From Psychrobacter sp. UBA3962 (GTDB taxonomy: Bacteria; Pseudomonadota; Gammaproteobacteria; Pseudomonadales; Moraxellaceae): DNA of 64,000 nucleotides. Under the pieces are notes generated by a model. It had not been told where the DNA came from. It saw nothing but the letters and a program-made list of their open reading frames with translations, and made no database searches. Below are positions 45,222 through 54,480 of the stretch, one piece after another. Positions within the stretch are counted from its first letter, which is position 1; every line of letters begins with the position of its first letter. The stretch is taken from contig NZ_DGDC01000003.1 in assembly GCF_002385225.1 (NCBI RefSeq), positions 244,499-308,498 of the forward strand, in the 5' to 3' direction. The position numbers were made by a program, and so were the translations under genes.

Positions 45222-46481
45222 ATGAGCAAACAAACCAATCAATCATTATTAGAGCGCCGTCTGGCTGTATTACCAAAAGGTCTTGGTGTGGCCTTTCCAG
45301 TCTTTGCCGAAAAAGCGTTGAATTCAGAGCTTTGGGATGTAGAAGGCAACCGTTATATTGATTTTGTCGGTGGTATCTCAGTATTGAATACGGGTCATAA
45401 CCACCCAAAAATTACAGCCCGTGTACGTGATCAGCTAGATAAATTTACCCATACTGCGGCTCAAATTGTTAACTATGAAAGTTATATAAGCCTTGCCGAG
45501 AAGCTGTGCGAGCTGGCCCCGATTAGTGGCGATAAAAAAGCTGTGTTTTTTACTACCGGCGCTGAAGCGGTTGAAAACACCATGAAGATTGCCCGCGCTT
45601 ACACGGGTCGTCATGGCGTTATCTCATTCGCCGGTGGTTGGCATGGTCGTACCCATATGTGTATGGGACTAACGGGTAAAGTTATTCCTTATAAAAACAA
45701 CTTTGGTCCTATGCCAGCCTCTATCTATCACGCCATGTTCCCAGCCCCAGAGCTTGGGGTAACTGAAGAGCAGGCACTAGAAAGTATTGAGATGATTTTT
45801 CAGTCATCAATTCACCCCAGTGACGTAGCAGCCATGATTGTTGAGCCAGTGCAGGGTGAGGGTGGTTTCCATCAAGTGACACCCACGTTTGCCAAAAAAC
45901 TGCGTGAGATCTGTGATGAGCATGGCATCATACTAATCTTTGATGAAGTACAAACCTGCTTTGGTCGTACCGGTACTTTATTTGCCACTGAGCAATTGGG
46001 GGTTGAGCCAGATTTAATGACCAGTGCCAAGAGTTTGGCGGGGGGTTATCCTCTCTCAGCAGTTATCGGGCGTGCTGAAGTAATGGATGCCCCTCAGACA
46101 GGCGGACTGGGCGGTACATATTCAGGGAACCCACTGGGCTGTGTGGCTGCCCTTGCTGTGATTGAAGTTATCGAAGAGGAGGGTCTGCTTGAGCGCAGTA
46201 AAGTTATTGGCCAAACCATTGCTGACTTCTTAAAAGGCTTAAATAGCGACAAGATTGGTAATATCCGCTACAAAGGCGCGATGCTAGCTTTTGATCTAGT
46301 AGATGCAGAGGGTAATCCAGATGCAGAAGCAACCGCCAAGCTACGTGCCGATGCTTTTGATAAAGGCTTGCTGCTGGCTTCCTGTGGCCGACACGGTAAC
46401 GCCATCCGTATTATGGTGCCATTGACTGTTTCTGATGAAGTGCTACAAGAAGGTCTAGACATCATCGGGGCATCTTTGTAG
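45222..46481 (+). CDS. gabT: 4-aminobutyrate / 5-aminovalerate aminotransferase
   Basis: Class III PLP-dependent omega-aminotransferase. Seen: TTGAEAVENTMKIARAYTGR for PLP phosphate, FAGGWHGRTHMCMGLTG, LIFDEVQTCFGRTGTLFATE with the PLP-ring Asp, and the Schiff-base Lys270 (in SAKSLAGGYPLSA). 419 residues. It follows the semialdehyde dehydrogenase and precedes a permease, so the three form a transport-transamination-oxidation set. With gcdH and the CoA-transferase nearby, a DavT role on 5-aminovalerate from lysine is plausible; GABA is the alternative, and many enzymes take both. AAGGAT precedes the ATG. Confidence 0.92.
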   Translation: MSKQTNQSLLERRLAVLPKGLGVAFPVFAEKALNSELWDVEGNRYIDFVGGISVLNTGHNHPKITARVRDQLDKFTHTAAQIVNYESYISLAEKLCELAPISGDKKAVFFTTGAEAVENTMKIARAYTGRHGVISFAGGWHGRTHMCMGLTGKVIPYKNNFGPMPASIYHAMFPAPELGVTEEQALESIEMIFQSSIHPSDVAAMIVEPVQGEGGFHQVTPTFAKKLREICDEHGIILIFDEVQTCFGRTGTLFATEQLGVEPDLMTSAKSLAGGYPLSAVIGRAEVMDAPQTGGLGGTYSGNPLGCVAALAVIEVIEEEGLLERSKVIGQTIADFLKGLNSDKIGNIRYKGAMLAFDLVDAEGNPDAEATAKLRADAFDKGLLLASCGRHGNAIRIMVPLTVSDEVLQEGLDIIGASL

Positions 46482-46591
46482 CGCTAAAGATTATCAGCAA
46501 GAAGTCACTGGATCTAATAATGTTATTCATAGGAAAGTGGGTGACATTATTAGATGGGGTTTAAATCATCAGATAAAATCAGGGAGTTGAT

Positions 46592-48031
46592 ATGTCTGGA
46601 TTAAAAAAATCATTAGGCATGATAGATATCATTGCACTGGCATTCGGTGCCATGGTAGGTTGGGGCTGGGTAGTGCTAGCAGGGGGCTGGGTTATTTCAG
46701 CTGGCATTTGGGGCGCAGTACTGGCCTTTTTAATTGGGGGTCTAGCGGTTATCTTTATTGGCTTTGCTTATGCGGAGCTGGCAGCTTCTATGCCCATAAC
46801 CGGTGGGGAGCACACTTATACCCATAGGGCACTTGGGGTGCATGTCTCCTTTATTTGCTCATGGAGTATCTTATTTGGCTATTTATCGGTCGTGGCCTTT
46901 GAGGCAGTTGCACTACCGACCGTTATTGAATATCTGATTCCAAACTTCAACCAAGGGTTGCTCTGGAATATGGCTGGCTGGGATGTCTATGCCTCTTGGG
47001 CAGGTGTGGGGATGATTGGCTCGATTGTGGTCACTTGGTTGAACATTCGAGGTATGGAAGTTAGTGCCTGGTTCCAGAAACTAGCGGTTGGCGGTATTTT
47101 AATCGTAGGTACTTTATTAATGATAGGGGCCATTTTATATAACCCTGCCAACTCTGATGCGGTTCAAGCACCGGCTTTTATTGGTGGTATCGGTGGCATG
47201 ATGGCGGTCATTGTAATGGTACCGTTTATGTTCGTTGGATTTGACGTTATTCCACAAGCCGCAGAAGAGATCGATTTAACGCGACCAAAAATTGGCATAT
47301 TTTTATTGTTGTCTTTGGTAGTGGCTGTCGCTTGGTATGCAGGCGTGGCTTGGAGTGTGGGTAAAACCTTGCCTTTGATTGAAGCTCAAAACTCAACGCT
47401 TGCCACAGCCGATGCCATGACCAATGCTTGGGGCGGAAAATGGGCCGGTATATTATTGGTTATGGGCGGTGTGCTGGGTATTTTGTCGAGCTGGAATGCC
47501 TTCTTGGTAGGCGGTAGCCGTTTGATGTTTGCGATGGCCAAGTCGCACATGTTACCTAGCTTCTTAGCTAAGCTTCATCCTAAATATAACACCCCAGTTA
47601 ATGCTATTTTACTAATTGGTGGTTTGGCTACTTTTGCCCCATTATTTGGTCGCCAAATGTTAGTGTGGATTGTTGATGCCGGTGGCTTTGGGATTGTTAT
47701 TGCTTATACCTGTGTCGCGATCTCCTTTTTGGTATTGCGTTATCGTGAGCCCGATATGGTCAGACCATTTAGAGTGCCTGCGGGTAAATTAATAGGGGTG
47801 GTAACCATTATTTTAAGCTCTGGCTTGTTGTTGCTATATTTACCGGGGATGCCTTCGGCGCTTACTGGAATTGAATGGGTTATTTTCTTAGGTTGGACCT
47901 TGTTTGGTATCCTGTTATATGTCTACTCTATTTCAAAAAATCCTGGCAAGAGTAAAGCCTATATGGATGCTGAGATTGTCGCTGTAAAAGAGATGAATGT
48001 GCAGTGGTTAAAAGACAATAAGCTACTTTAA
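46592..48031 (+). CDS. APC-family amino acid permease
   Basis: A 479-residue inner-membrane protein with about 12 hydrophobic helices. The opening block (DIIALAFGAMVGWGWVVLAGGWV) matches the unwound TM1 substrate loop of the APC family; PITGGEHTYTHRALG and FMFVGFDVIPQAAEEIDLTRPKIG are also typical. AGGGAG lies five bases before the ATG. The place after gabD-gabT suggests import of 5-aminovalerate, GABA or a related amine or amino acid; the substrate is not readable from sequence. Confidence 0.85.
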   Translation: MSGLKKSLGMIDIIALAFGAMVGWGWVVLAGGWVISAGIWGAVLAFLIGGLAVIFIGFAYAELAASMPITGGEHTYTHRALGVHVSFICSWSILFGYLSVVAFEAVALPTVIEYLIPNFNQGLLWNMAGWDVYASWAGVGMIGSIVVTWLNIRGMEVSAWFQKLAVGGILIVGTLLMIGAILYNPANSDAVQAPAFIGGIGGMMAVIVMVPFMFVGFDVIPQAAEEIDLTRPKIGIFLLLSLVVAVAWYAGVAWSVGKTLPLIEAQNSTLATADAMTNAWGGKWAGILLVMGGVLGILSSWNAFLVGGSRLMFAMAKSHMLPSFLAKLHPKYNTPVNAILLIGGLATFAPLFGRQMLVWIVDAGGFGIVIAYTCVAISFLVLRYREPDMVRPFRVPAGKLIGVVTIILSSGLLLLYLPGMPSALTGIEWVIFLGWTLFGILLYVYSISKNPGKSKAYMDAEIVAVKEMNVQWLKDNKLL

Positions 48032-48073
48032 GTGATTTTCCTAACCCAATAAATGATTTAATAAAATCCAATG

Positions 48074-48103
48074 AAAAAGCTCTGCCAATTGGCAGAGCTT
48101 TTT
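48074..48103. terminator. Bidirectional terminator between the permease and dppF
   Basis: Perfect 30-base palindrome, core GCTCTGCC / GGCAGAGC with loop AATT and A/T runs. Confidence 0.88.
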
Positions 48104-48134
48104 CATATGTATTTATAGCCAAAGACTAGTTAGC

Positions 48135-49157
48135 CTAAGCATAAATCTCTTCTAAGCGAATACAAGATACGAGACGACCTTTCCATTCTCGCAGTTCAGG
48201 CTCCGCTTGACTGCATTCGGTTGTCGCATAAGGGCAGCGTTTATGTAGTGCACAGCCTGAAGGTAGATTGAGGGGGCTAGGTAACTCGCCATGCAATTTC
48301 AGCTCTTTTTTGGCTTCACCAATGCTTGGCGCAGCGGACAACAGAGCAATGGTATACGGATGCTGCGGATCATTATAAATGGCTTCTTTAGGACCATGCT
48401 CGACCACTTTGCCGAGATACATCACCATCAAGTCATCCGCTACGTGACGCACTACAGATAAGTCGTGCGAGATAAATACATAGGCGGTTTGATACTCATC
48501 TTGCAGATCCATGAATAAGTTTAATACCTGAGCTTGAATCGATACATCTAAGGCTGAGGTGGGTTCATCGGCCACAACGATTTTTGGATTGAGCATCATC
48601 GCCCGAGCCAGCGCAATACGTTGACGCTGACCGCCAGAGAACATGTGCGGATAACGACCTGAGTGTTCAGGACGTAGGCCCACCAAGCGCATCATTTCAT
48701 GCACCCGCTCTTTTTTGTCGCTAGAAGACAGCTTAGTGTGAATATCTAGCGGCTCTGTCAGCTGATAGCCGATGGTGTGACGGGGGTTAAGACTGCCATA
48801 AGGATTTTGAAAAACCATTTGAATTTCGGTACGCAGTTGTTTTAGCTCACGTCGACTATAGCGGGTCGTACCCTCACCATTGATATACAGCTCACCATCC
48901 GTAGGCTGTTCGATTAGCGTTAATTGTCGGGCTAGTGTGGATTTACCACAGGCAGATTCACCAACCACAGCCAATGTTTTACCAGCGCGCAGCTCAAATG
49001 AAATACCATTTAATGCCTTAACTTGGGCTTTGGGTTTACCAATACCTTGAGACACCGGATAGTGCTTGTGTAGGTTGTCCGCTTTTAAGACTATTTTGGC
49101 GTTCTCTGGCATCTGAGCGTCCTGAATACTGGCATTAGAAGCTAAGTTGGTAATCAT
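48135..49157 (-). CDS. dppF: Dipeptide ABC transporter ATP-binding protein DppF
   Basis: One of the two ATPases of a peptide importer. Seen: Walker [11 protein letters not shown]-loop region, signature [15 protein letters not shown], Walker [14 protein letters not shown], and an oligopeptide/dipeptide C-terminal extension with Cys-containing [16 protein letters not shown] for an iron-sulphur site known in this family. The Walker A has Ala where Gly is common, which should be tolerated. 340 residues. Overlaps the dppD stop by four bases (ATGA), so translation is coupled. Confidence 0.9.
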   Translation of the reverse strand: MITNLASNASIQDAQMPENAKIVLKADNLHKHYPVSQGIGKPKAQVKALNGISFELRAGKTLAVVGESACGKSTLARQLTLIEQPTDGELYINGEGTTRYSRRELKQLRTEIQMVFQNPYGSLNPRHTIGYQLTEPLDIHTKLSSSDKKERVHEMMRLVGLRPEHSGRYPHMFSGGQRQRIALARAMMLNPKIVVADEPTSALDVSIQAQVLNLFMDLQDEYQTAYVFISHDLSVVRHVADDLMVMYLGKVVEHGPKEAIYNDPQHPYTIALLSAAPSIGEAKKELKLHGELPSPLNLPSGCALHKRCPYATTECSQAEPELREWKGRLVSCIRLEEIYA

Positions 49158-50203
49158 AAAGAACTCCCCATGAATTCAGTTTCAGAGTGTGGCTTAAGGG
49201 TTGAAGTACGCGCTGGAAAGTCGGTCTTAATGCAGCGCACTTTGCCATTGGGTGTGGGCAGTATAGGTGGCGGCGTCTCACATTCAGGCTGCTTATAAGG
49301 ACAGCGTGGGGATAGTAAACAGCCTTTCGGTCGATCGTATTGACTCGGGACCACACCAGGTAAGCTGTTCAAACGCTTTTGACCAATAGCCAATTCCGGG
49401 ATTGCTTGCAGTAAAGCTTCAGTATAAGGGTGCGAGGGCTGTTCAAATATTTCTGGTACGGTGTTGGTTTCTACCATTTGACCGGCATACATTACCGTGA
49501 CATCACGCGCATTTTGAGCAACCAACCCTAAATCATGGGTGATGAGTACCATGGCCATTTTTTTTTCATGCTGCAGGCGAGCCAGTAAGTCCATAATCTG
49601 TGCTTGCACGGTCACATCCAGCGCAGTAGTCGGTTCATCCGCGATTAATAGCTTGGGCTCACAAGCCAGTGCCATAGCAATCATAACCCGTTGACTCATT
49701 CCCCCTGAGAGCTGATGAGGATAGACCTTAAGACGGTTTTTGGCATCCGGGATTTCTACCAATTCTAGGAGCTCTAAAATACGCTGGCGGGCGGCATCGC
49801 CTTTAAGACCTAAATGGGTCTTTAATACTTCTGCCAATTGGTACTCAACAGTAAAGCTTGGATTTAAGCAAGACATCGCATTTTGAAAGATCATAGAGAT
49901 GTCTTTACCAATAATCTTACGCCGCTCTTTTGGCGATAAGGTCATCATGTCCTTACCATCAAACTGCATTTTATTAGCACCGACTGTGGCTGTAGAGGGT
50001 AATAGACCCATTAGCGCCATCATGGTCACTGATTTACCAGAACCTGACTCACCAACGACCGCTAATACTTCACCTTGTTTCAGTTGCAAAGACACATCAT
50101 CGACTGCGCGGAAAGCGCGAGTGCCTTTACCAAAGGTGACTGAAAGATTTTCGATGTCTAGCAGTAGAGAAGATTCATTAGAATGTACATTTAAGGGGTT
50201 CAT
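49154..50203 (-). CDS. dppD: Dipeptide ABC transporter ATP-binding protein DppD
   Basis: Second ATPase of the peptide importer. Seen: Walker A GESGSGKS, signature [15 protein letters not shown], Walker [14 protein letters not shown], the switch His in LITHDLG, and the C-terminal [15 protein letters not shown] block. The LSGGM variant in place of LSGGQ is common in DppD/OppD. 349 residues, starting at the last base of dppC and overlapping dppF. Confidence 0.9.
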   Translation of the reverse strand: MNPLNVHSNESSLLLDIENLSVTFGKGTRAFRAVDDVSLQLKQGEVLAVVGESGSGKSVTMMALMGLLPSTATVGANKMQFDGKDMMTLSPKERRKIIGKDISMIFQNAMSCLNPSFTVEYQLAEVLKTHLGLKGDAARQRILELLELVEIPDAKNRLKVYPHQLSGGMSQRVMIAMALACEPKLLIADEPTTALDVTVQAQIMDLLARLQHEKKMAMVLITHDLGLVAQNARDVTVMYAGQMVETNTVPEIFEQPSHPYTEALLQAIPELAIGQKRLNSLPGVVPSQYDRPKGCLLSPRCPYKQPECETPPPILPTPNGKVRCIKTDFPARTSTLKPHSETEFMGSSL

Positions 50204-51114
50204 TAGCTCACCTGCTTTAATTTAGGATCAAGAGCGTCACGTAGCCCATCGCCTGTTAGGTTGATAGATAATGCAGCTAAGAAGATAGCTAGACCTGGCC
50301 AAATAGCTAACCAAACATTACTTTGGATGTATTGGCGAGCGGTACCTAGCATAGCCCCCCATTCAGCATCCGGTGGCTGTACGCCAAAGCCTAAGAAGCC
50401 AATAGCACCGGCTTCTAAAATGGCCGATGAAAAAATCATAGTGGCTTGGACAATAAGTGGTGCCATACAGTTGGGTAAAATGGTGATAAATAATAGCCTA
50501 AGCACACTTGCCCCCATAACTTTTGAGGCGACGTAGTACTCTCGCTGTAACTCAACCATCGCCGTGGCTCGGGTTAATCGAATAAAGGGTGGGGTACAGA
50601 CTAGGGCAATGGTAATAATGGTGTTGGTCATATTGGGCCCTAAGATAGCCGCAATGATAATCGCCAATAGCAAGCTTGGGTAGGACATTAGGATATCATT
50701 GACCAACATCACTGCCTTGCCCCAAACTTTGGGCCAAAATGCAGCACTAAGGCCCAAGCTAACACCGGCAATCATTGCCAAAGTGGTGGCGCTAAGACCA
50801 ATAAATAATGAGTAACGGGCCCCATACATGACGCGAGATAAGGTATCGCGTCCTGCATCATCAGTACCCAAAAAGAATCTGGCATCGCCTCCACTTAAAA
50901 ATGAAGGAGGCAGTTGCTCTTTGCCAGTGAATAGTTCATACGGGTCATGCGGAGCAATGCTGGGTGCAAGTAGGGCGACTATCACCATCAGTACTAATAT
51001 CAATAGTCCAAGAACTGCTCCTCGATTGCGACAAAAAGTTGAGACAAAGAGTCGCATCGATGATGGTGGTGCTGCGGCAAGCTCGATATCTTCGGGAAGT
51101 ACGTTGGTCTTCAT
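50203..51114 (-). CDS. dppC: Dipeptide ABC transporter permease DppC
   Basis: Inner-membrane permease with about six helices. Seen: an OppC-type N-terminal segment ([23 protein letters not shown]), [24 protein letters not shown], and the EAA loop region ([24 protein letters not shown]). 303 residues. AGGAAG lies upstream of its ATG. Set between dppB (81-base gap) and dppD (one-base overlap). Confidence 0.9.
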   Translation of the reverse strand: MKTNVLPEDIELAAAPPSSMRLFVSTFCRNRGAVLGLLILVLMVIVALLAPSIAPHDPYELFTGKEQLPPSFLSGGDARFFLGTDDAGRDTLSRVMYGARYSLFIGLSATTLAMIAGVSLGLSAAFWPKVWGKAVMLVNDILMSYPSLLLAIIIAAILGPNMTNTIITIALVCTPPFIRLTRATAMVELQREYYVASKVMGASVLRLLFITILPNCMAPLIVQATMIFSSAILEAGAIGFLGFGVQPPDAEWGAMLGTARQYIQSNVWLAIWPGLAIFLAALSINLTGDGLRDALDPKLKQVS

Positions 51115-51195
51115 TTGGATCTTCCTATTTCTCTAAGGCTATTTAATAATGAAAATTTTTGGTTATATAGGATGCATAAGCTCATAAACTGACCC

Positions 51196-52212
51196 CTATG
51201 AGGTGTGTCGGATACGGGGGTTGATTAGCCCGTATAAGATATCGACCAATAAGCTGACCAATATCAGAGCCGTCGCGACCAATAAAATGCCATTTTGAAC
51301 AATAGGGTAGTCTCGCGTGAAGAACCCATCGAGAAGCCAGTTGCCGACACCAGGCCAGCTAAAAATAGTTTCGGTGATAATAGCGCCCGCTAGTAAAGTT
51401 GCCATTTGCAGTCCAACCACGGTAACCACAGTAATTAGTGCGTTACGCATAACGTGTATTAGAATGACGCGTTTGGGCGATAAGCCTTTAGCACGAGCGG
51501 TACGTACATAGTCTTCGTCTAGCACTTCAAGCATTGCAGAACGGGTCATACGGGCAATCATGGCCAAAGGAATGGTAGATAGAGCGATAGAAGGTAGAAT
51601 GAAATGCTTAACCACGTTCCAAAATGCGCCTGGCACTCCAGAAGTTAACGAACCTAGCAGCCAAGAGCCATAGAGAGGTTTTACATCCAAAAACTGGGCA
51701 ACAGAAATCACACCAGAGACAGGAAGTAGCCCTAAATAGTGAGCAAAAATACCGGTTAAGATAGGTCCTAGTAAATAAATAGGCATGGAGTAGCCCGCTA
51801 GTGCTCCTGACATTAAGGTGTAGTCGACCCAGCTGCCTCGGCGCAATGCCGCTACGATACCTAGACTTACGCCTACGATACTGGCAATAGTGATGGCACA
51901 GATTGCCAACTCCAAGGTAGGCACAAAGTGAGCAAAAAAGTCTTGTAACACCGGGGTTCGGGTTCTAAAAGATGCCCCAAAGTCGCCCTGCAAAATGCCA
52001 GTAATGTAGTCCCAATACTGGACAGGTAGAGGCTTGTCTAAACCCAGACGGGCCAATGCCTGTGCGTGCATGGCAGGATCGACCACACGCTCACCCATCA
52101 TGATCTCTACAGCATCCCCTGGGACCAGTCGGATGAGGGTAAAGGTGGATAAGGTCAAACCAATATAGACAGGAATCAGAATGAGAATTCGGCGGATAAT
52201 ATACAATAGCAT
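51196..52212 (-). CDS. dppB: Dipeptide ABC transporter permease DppB
   Basis: Inner-membrane permease partner of DppC. Seen: the DppB opening (IIRRILILIPVYIGLTLSTFTLIRLVPGD), GDFGASFRTRTPV, and an EAA loop (ARAKGLSPKRVILIHVMRNALITVV). 338 residues. Follows dppA after 209 bases that contain a hairpin with T-run, so its expression is probably lower than that of dppA. Ribosome binding site is weak. Confidence 0.9.
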   Translation of the reverse strand: MLLYIIRRILILIPVYIGLTLSTFTLIRLVPGDAVEIMMGERVVDPAMHAQALARLGLDKPLPVQYWDYITGILQGDFGASFRTRTPVLQDFFAHFVPTLELAICAITIASIVGVSLGIVAALRRGSWVDYTLMSGALAGYSMPIYLLGPILTGIFAHYLGLLPVSGVISVAQFLDVKPLYGSWLLGSLTSGVPGAFWNVVKHFILPSIALSTIPLAMIARMTRSAMLEVLDEDYVRTARAKGLSPKRVILIHVMRNALITVVTVVGLQMATLLAGAIITETIFSWPGVGNWLLDGFFTRDYPIVQNGILLVATALILVSLLVDILYGLINPRIRHTS

Positions 52213-52335
52213 GGGCGCGCTCGATTTTTATAAGAAAGAGTTTGCTATAACACTAGGGTGAAAGCCGAGGGCAGCAGGGATAATATCGAATAGAATATTC
52301 CCTATTAGTTTTTAGATTGGGCTGTCCTCAAAATC

Positions 52336-52370
52336 AAAAAGGCTGGAACAGAAAGCTATCTGAACCAGCC
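52336..52370 (-). terminator. Attenuating hairpin between dppA and dppB
   Basis: On the minus strand GGCTGGTTCAG pairs with CTGTTCCAGCC (a 2-base internal mismatch), followed by five T. Placed after the binding-protein gene, as is common in peptide-transport operons. Confidence 0.6.
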
Positions 52371-52421
52371 ACATTACCTAAATTATAGAGTTAGGTTCTT
52401 TACTGGTAGTCTAGTAAAGAG

Positions 52422-54056
52422 TTATTCGATATCTACACCGTCAAAGCGAATAGAGCCTAGAGGACTGATTTTGTAATCTTTAACATTAGGCGTGGTTAAT
52501 ACAGTCACAACCGAGTTGGCCACTGTGGTCCAAGGCAGATCTTGCTTGAAGATTTGTTGCGCCTGTTCATAGTTGGCGATGCGCTGCTGCTGGTCGGTAT
52601 TAGAGCGAGCATCCATGATCAATTTATCAAAGTCTTTATTACACCAGCGAGCATAGTTATTACCATTAACCGCATCACAAGACAGCAATACGCCTAACCA
52701 GTTGTCTGGATCACCATTATCACCCGTCCAACCGGCTAGGATAATGTCGTGCTCACCCTTGTTGGCACGTTTTAGATATTCGCCCCATTCAAAGGTTTTT
52801 AGGTTGGCTTTTACCCCAATCTTAGACCAATCTGCTTGAAGCATCTCTGCCATCAGCTTAGCGTTAGGGTTATAAGGACGCTGTACCGGCATATACCATA
52901 AGTCAATCTCGAATCCATCTACACCAGCTTCTTGTAATAAAGCCTTGGCTTTTTCGGTATCATAAGGCGCATCTTTTAGTGAATCATTGAAGCCCCATTG
53001 TGAGGGTGGCATTGGGTTGGCTGTTCTCACCCCAGCACCTTGATAAACCGCATCAATTAAAGCATCTTTGTTAATGGCCATGTCTAAAGCGGCTCGCACT
53101 TTCACGTCTTTTAGCTCAGGGCGTTCAGTGTTATAAGCAATGTAACCCACGTTGAAGCCGGCGTCTTCTAGCACATTGGCTTTGCCAGAAGCTTTGGCTG
53201 ATTCAACTTCAGAAGGGTTGGCATAGGCTGATACATGGCACTCACCCGCTTGCACTTTCTGGGCACGAACTGCTGAATCTTTTGTGATAACAAATACTAA
53301 GTTATCAATATGTATGTCATCTTTGTTCCAGTAGTCTGGGTTTTTGGTATAACGGATTTGTGAGTCTTTTTGATAAGAATTGAAGACGAATGGACCGGTA
53401 CCTACTGGCTTGGTGTTTAGGTCTGCCGCTTTACCTGAATCCATGAGTGACTGAGCGTATTCTGCTGAGTCGATGTAGGCAAATGGCATGGCAAGGTTTT
53501 GTAAGAAAGGAGCGTTAACTTCGTTTAAAGTGATTTTTACCGTATAGTCGTCAATTTTTTCAATATTGGCAATATTATCAGGTAGACCCATGTCTACTGA
53601 ATACGGGAACTCAGCAGGGTAAGCCTTATTGAATTCAAAATTAGGATCGGTTAGACGCTTAAGGGTAAATACCACATCGTCGGCATTAAAGTCACGGGTA
53701 GGGGTAAAGAAGTCTGTTTTACCAAATTTGACGCCTTTACGCAGATGAAGGGTGTAGGTCTTACCGTCTTCGCTGATGTCCCATTTTTCGGCAAGGGCAG
53801 GCTGAATTTCAGTCTCGCCGCGTTTGAATTCTACTAAGCCGTTATAGATAGGATAAGCACTGGCATCGAAGTCAGTACCTGCAGTGTACTGGGCTGGGTC
53901 AAAACCTGCTGGACTGCCTTCTGAGCAGTAGATTAAAGTTTTGGCGCCTGCTGCACCAGCATCGGTTGAAGCAGCTTTGTCGCCACCACCGCCACAAGCA
54001 GTAATACCAAAAGTAGCCGCAGCTAATAAACTAAGTTTAAAAATAGGGTGCTTCAT
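52422..54056 (-). CDS. dppA: Dipeptide-binding lipoprotein DppA (extracellular solute-binding protein family 5)
   Basis: Captures peptides in the periplasm for DppBCDF. Seen: a signal peptide with a lipobox-like ITAC (Cys at residue 21) followed by Gly residues, then a family 5 binding protein (LAEKWDISEDGKTYTLHLRKGVKFGKTDFF, AALDMAINKDALIDAVYQGAG, WTGDNGDPDNWL). 544 residues. Unlike E. coli DppA, which is soluble, this appears to be a lipoprotein. I start at the ATG at 54056, with AGGA upstream, rather than an in-frame GTG six codons earlier. First gene of the operon. Confidence 0.9.
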   Translation of the reverse strand: MKHPIFKLSLLAAATFGITACGGGGDKAASTDAGAAGAKTLIYCSEGSPAGFDPAQYTAGTDFDASAYPIYNGLVEFKRGETEIQPALAEKWDISEDGKTYTLHLRKGVKFGKTDFFTPTRDFNADDVVFTLKRLTDPNFEFNKAYPAEFPYSVDMGLPDNIANIEKIDDYTVKITLNEVNAPFLQNLAMPFAYIDSAEYAQSLMDSGKAADLNTKPVGTGPFVFNSYQKDSQIRYTKNPDYWNKDDIHIDNLVFVITKDSAVRAQKVQAGECHVSAYANPSEVESAKASGKANVLEDAGFNVGYIAYNTERPELKDVKVRAALDMAINKDALIDAVYQGAGVRTANPMPPSQWGFNDSLKDAPYDTEKAKALLQEAGVDGFEIDLWYMPVQRPYNPNAKLMAEMLQADWSKIGVKANLKTFEWGEYLKRANKGEHDIILAGWTGDNGDPDNWLGVLLSCDAVNGNNYARWCNKDFDKLIMDARSNTDQQQRIANYEQAQQIFKQDLPWTTVANSVVTVLTTPNVKDYKISPLGSIRFDGVDIE

Positions 54057-54424
54057 ATAGACGTCCTTTGTCACTAGTTGACCTGATTTTTCGGGTATTC
54101 AATCCAGTCAATCAAGCACCACCATACAGGAAGCATTTGTAGAGCCGATCAAATCCTTTTCGAACAGGCAAGTAGAAAAAATATGATTAATAATTGAAAG
54201 TAAAAGGCCTAAAACCGACCTTATTTATAACTAATAATTGGGGATTACCCAATTACTTATCATCGATGCTTTAGAATATACTATGTAAATGCTGTGTTAC
54301 GCAAGGTATCTAGTCAGTAAATTTTATAAAAAAGCTAAAAATATCTTGGCATTGACCTAGATTTATAGGGTTGAAAGATAGCTATCAAAAGTTTGTATCG
54401 ACATTATAAGAGGACTAAAATGAC
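54057..54424. other. Region upstream of dppA
   Basis: No gene seen. Should contain the dppA promoter; I could not single out a convincing -35/-10 pair. Confidence 0.35.
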
Positions 54425-54456
54425 AAAAGCCCTGTCAATTGACAGGACTTTTTTTA
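54425..54456. terminator. Terminator downstream of norB
   Basis: AAAAG-C-CCTGTC, loop AATT, GACAGG-A-CTTTT, with one mismatch. The T-run is longer on the plus strand, but the only gene ending here is norB on the minus strand. Confidence 0.6.
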
Positions 54457-54480
54457 TCGAATGACCACTATTAAAGATGT

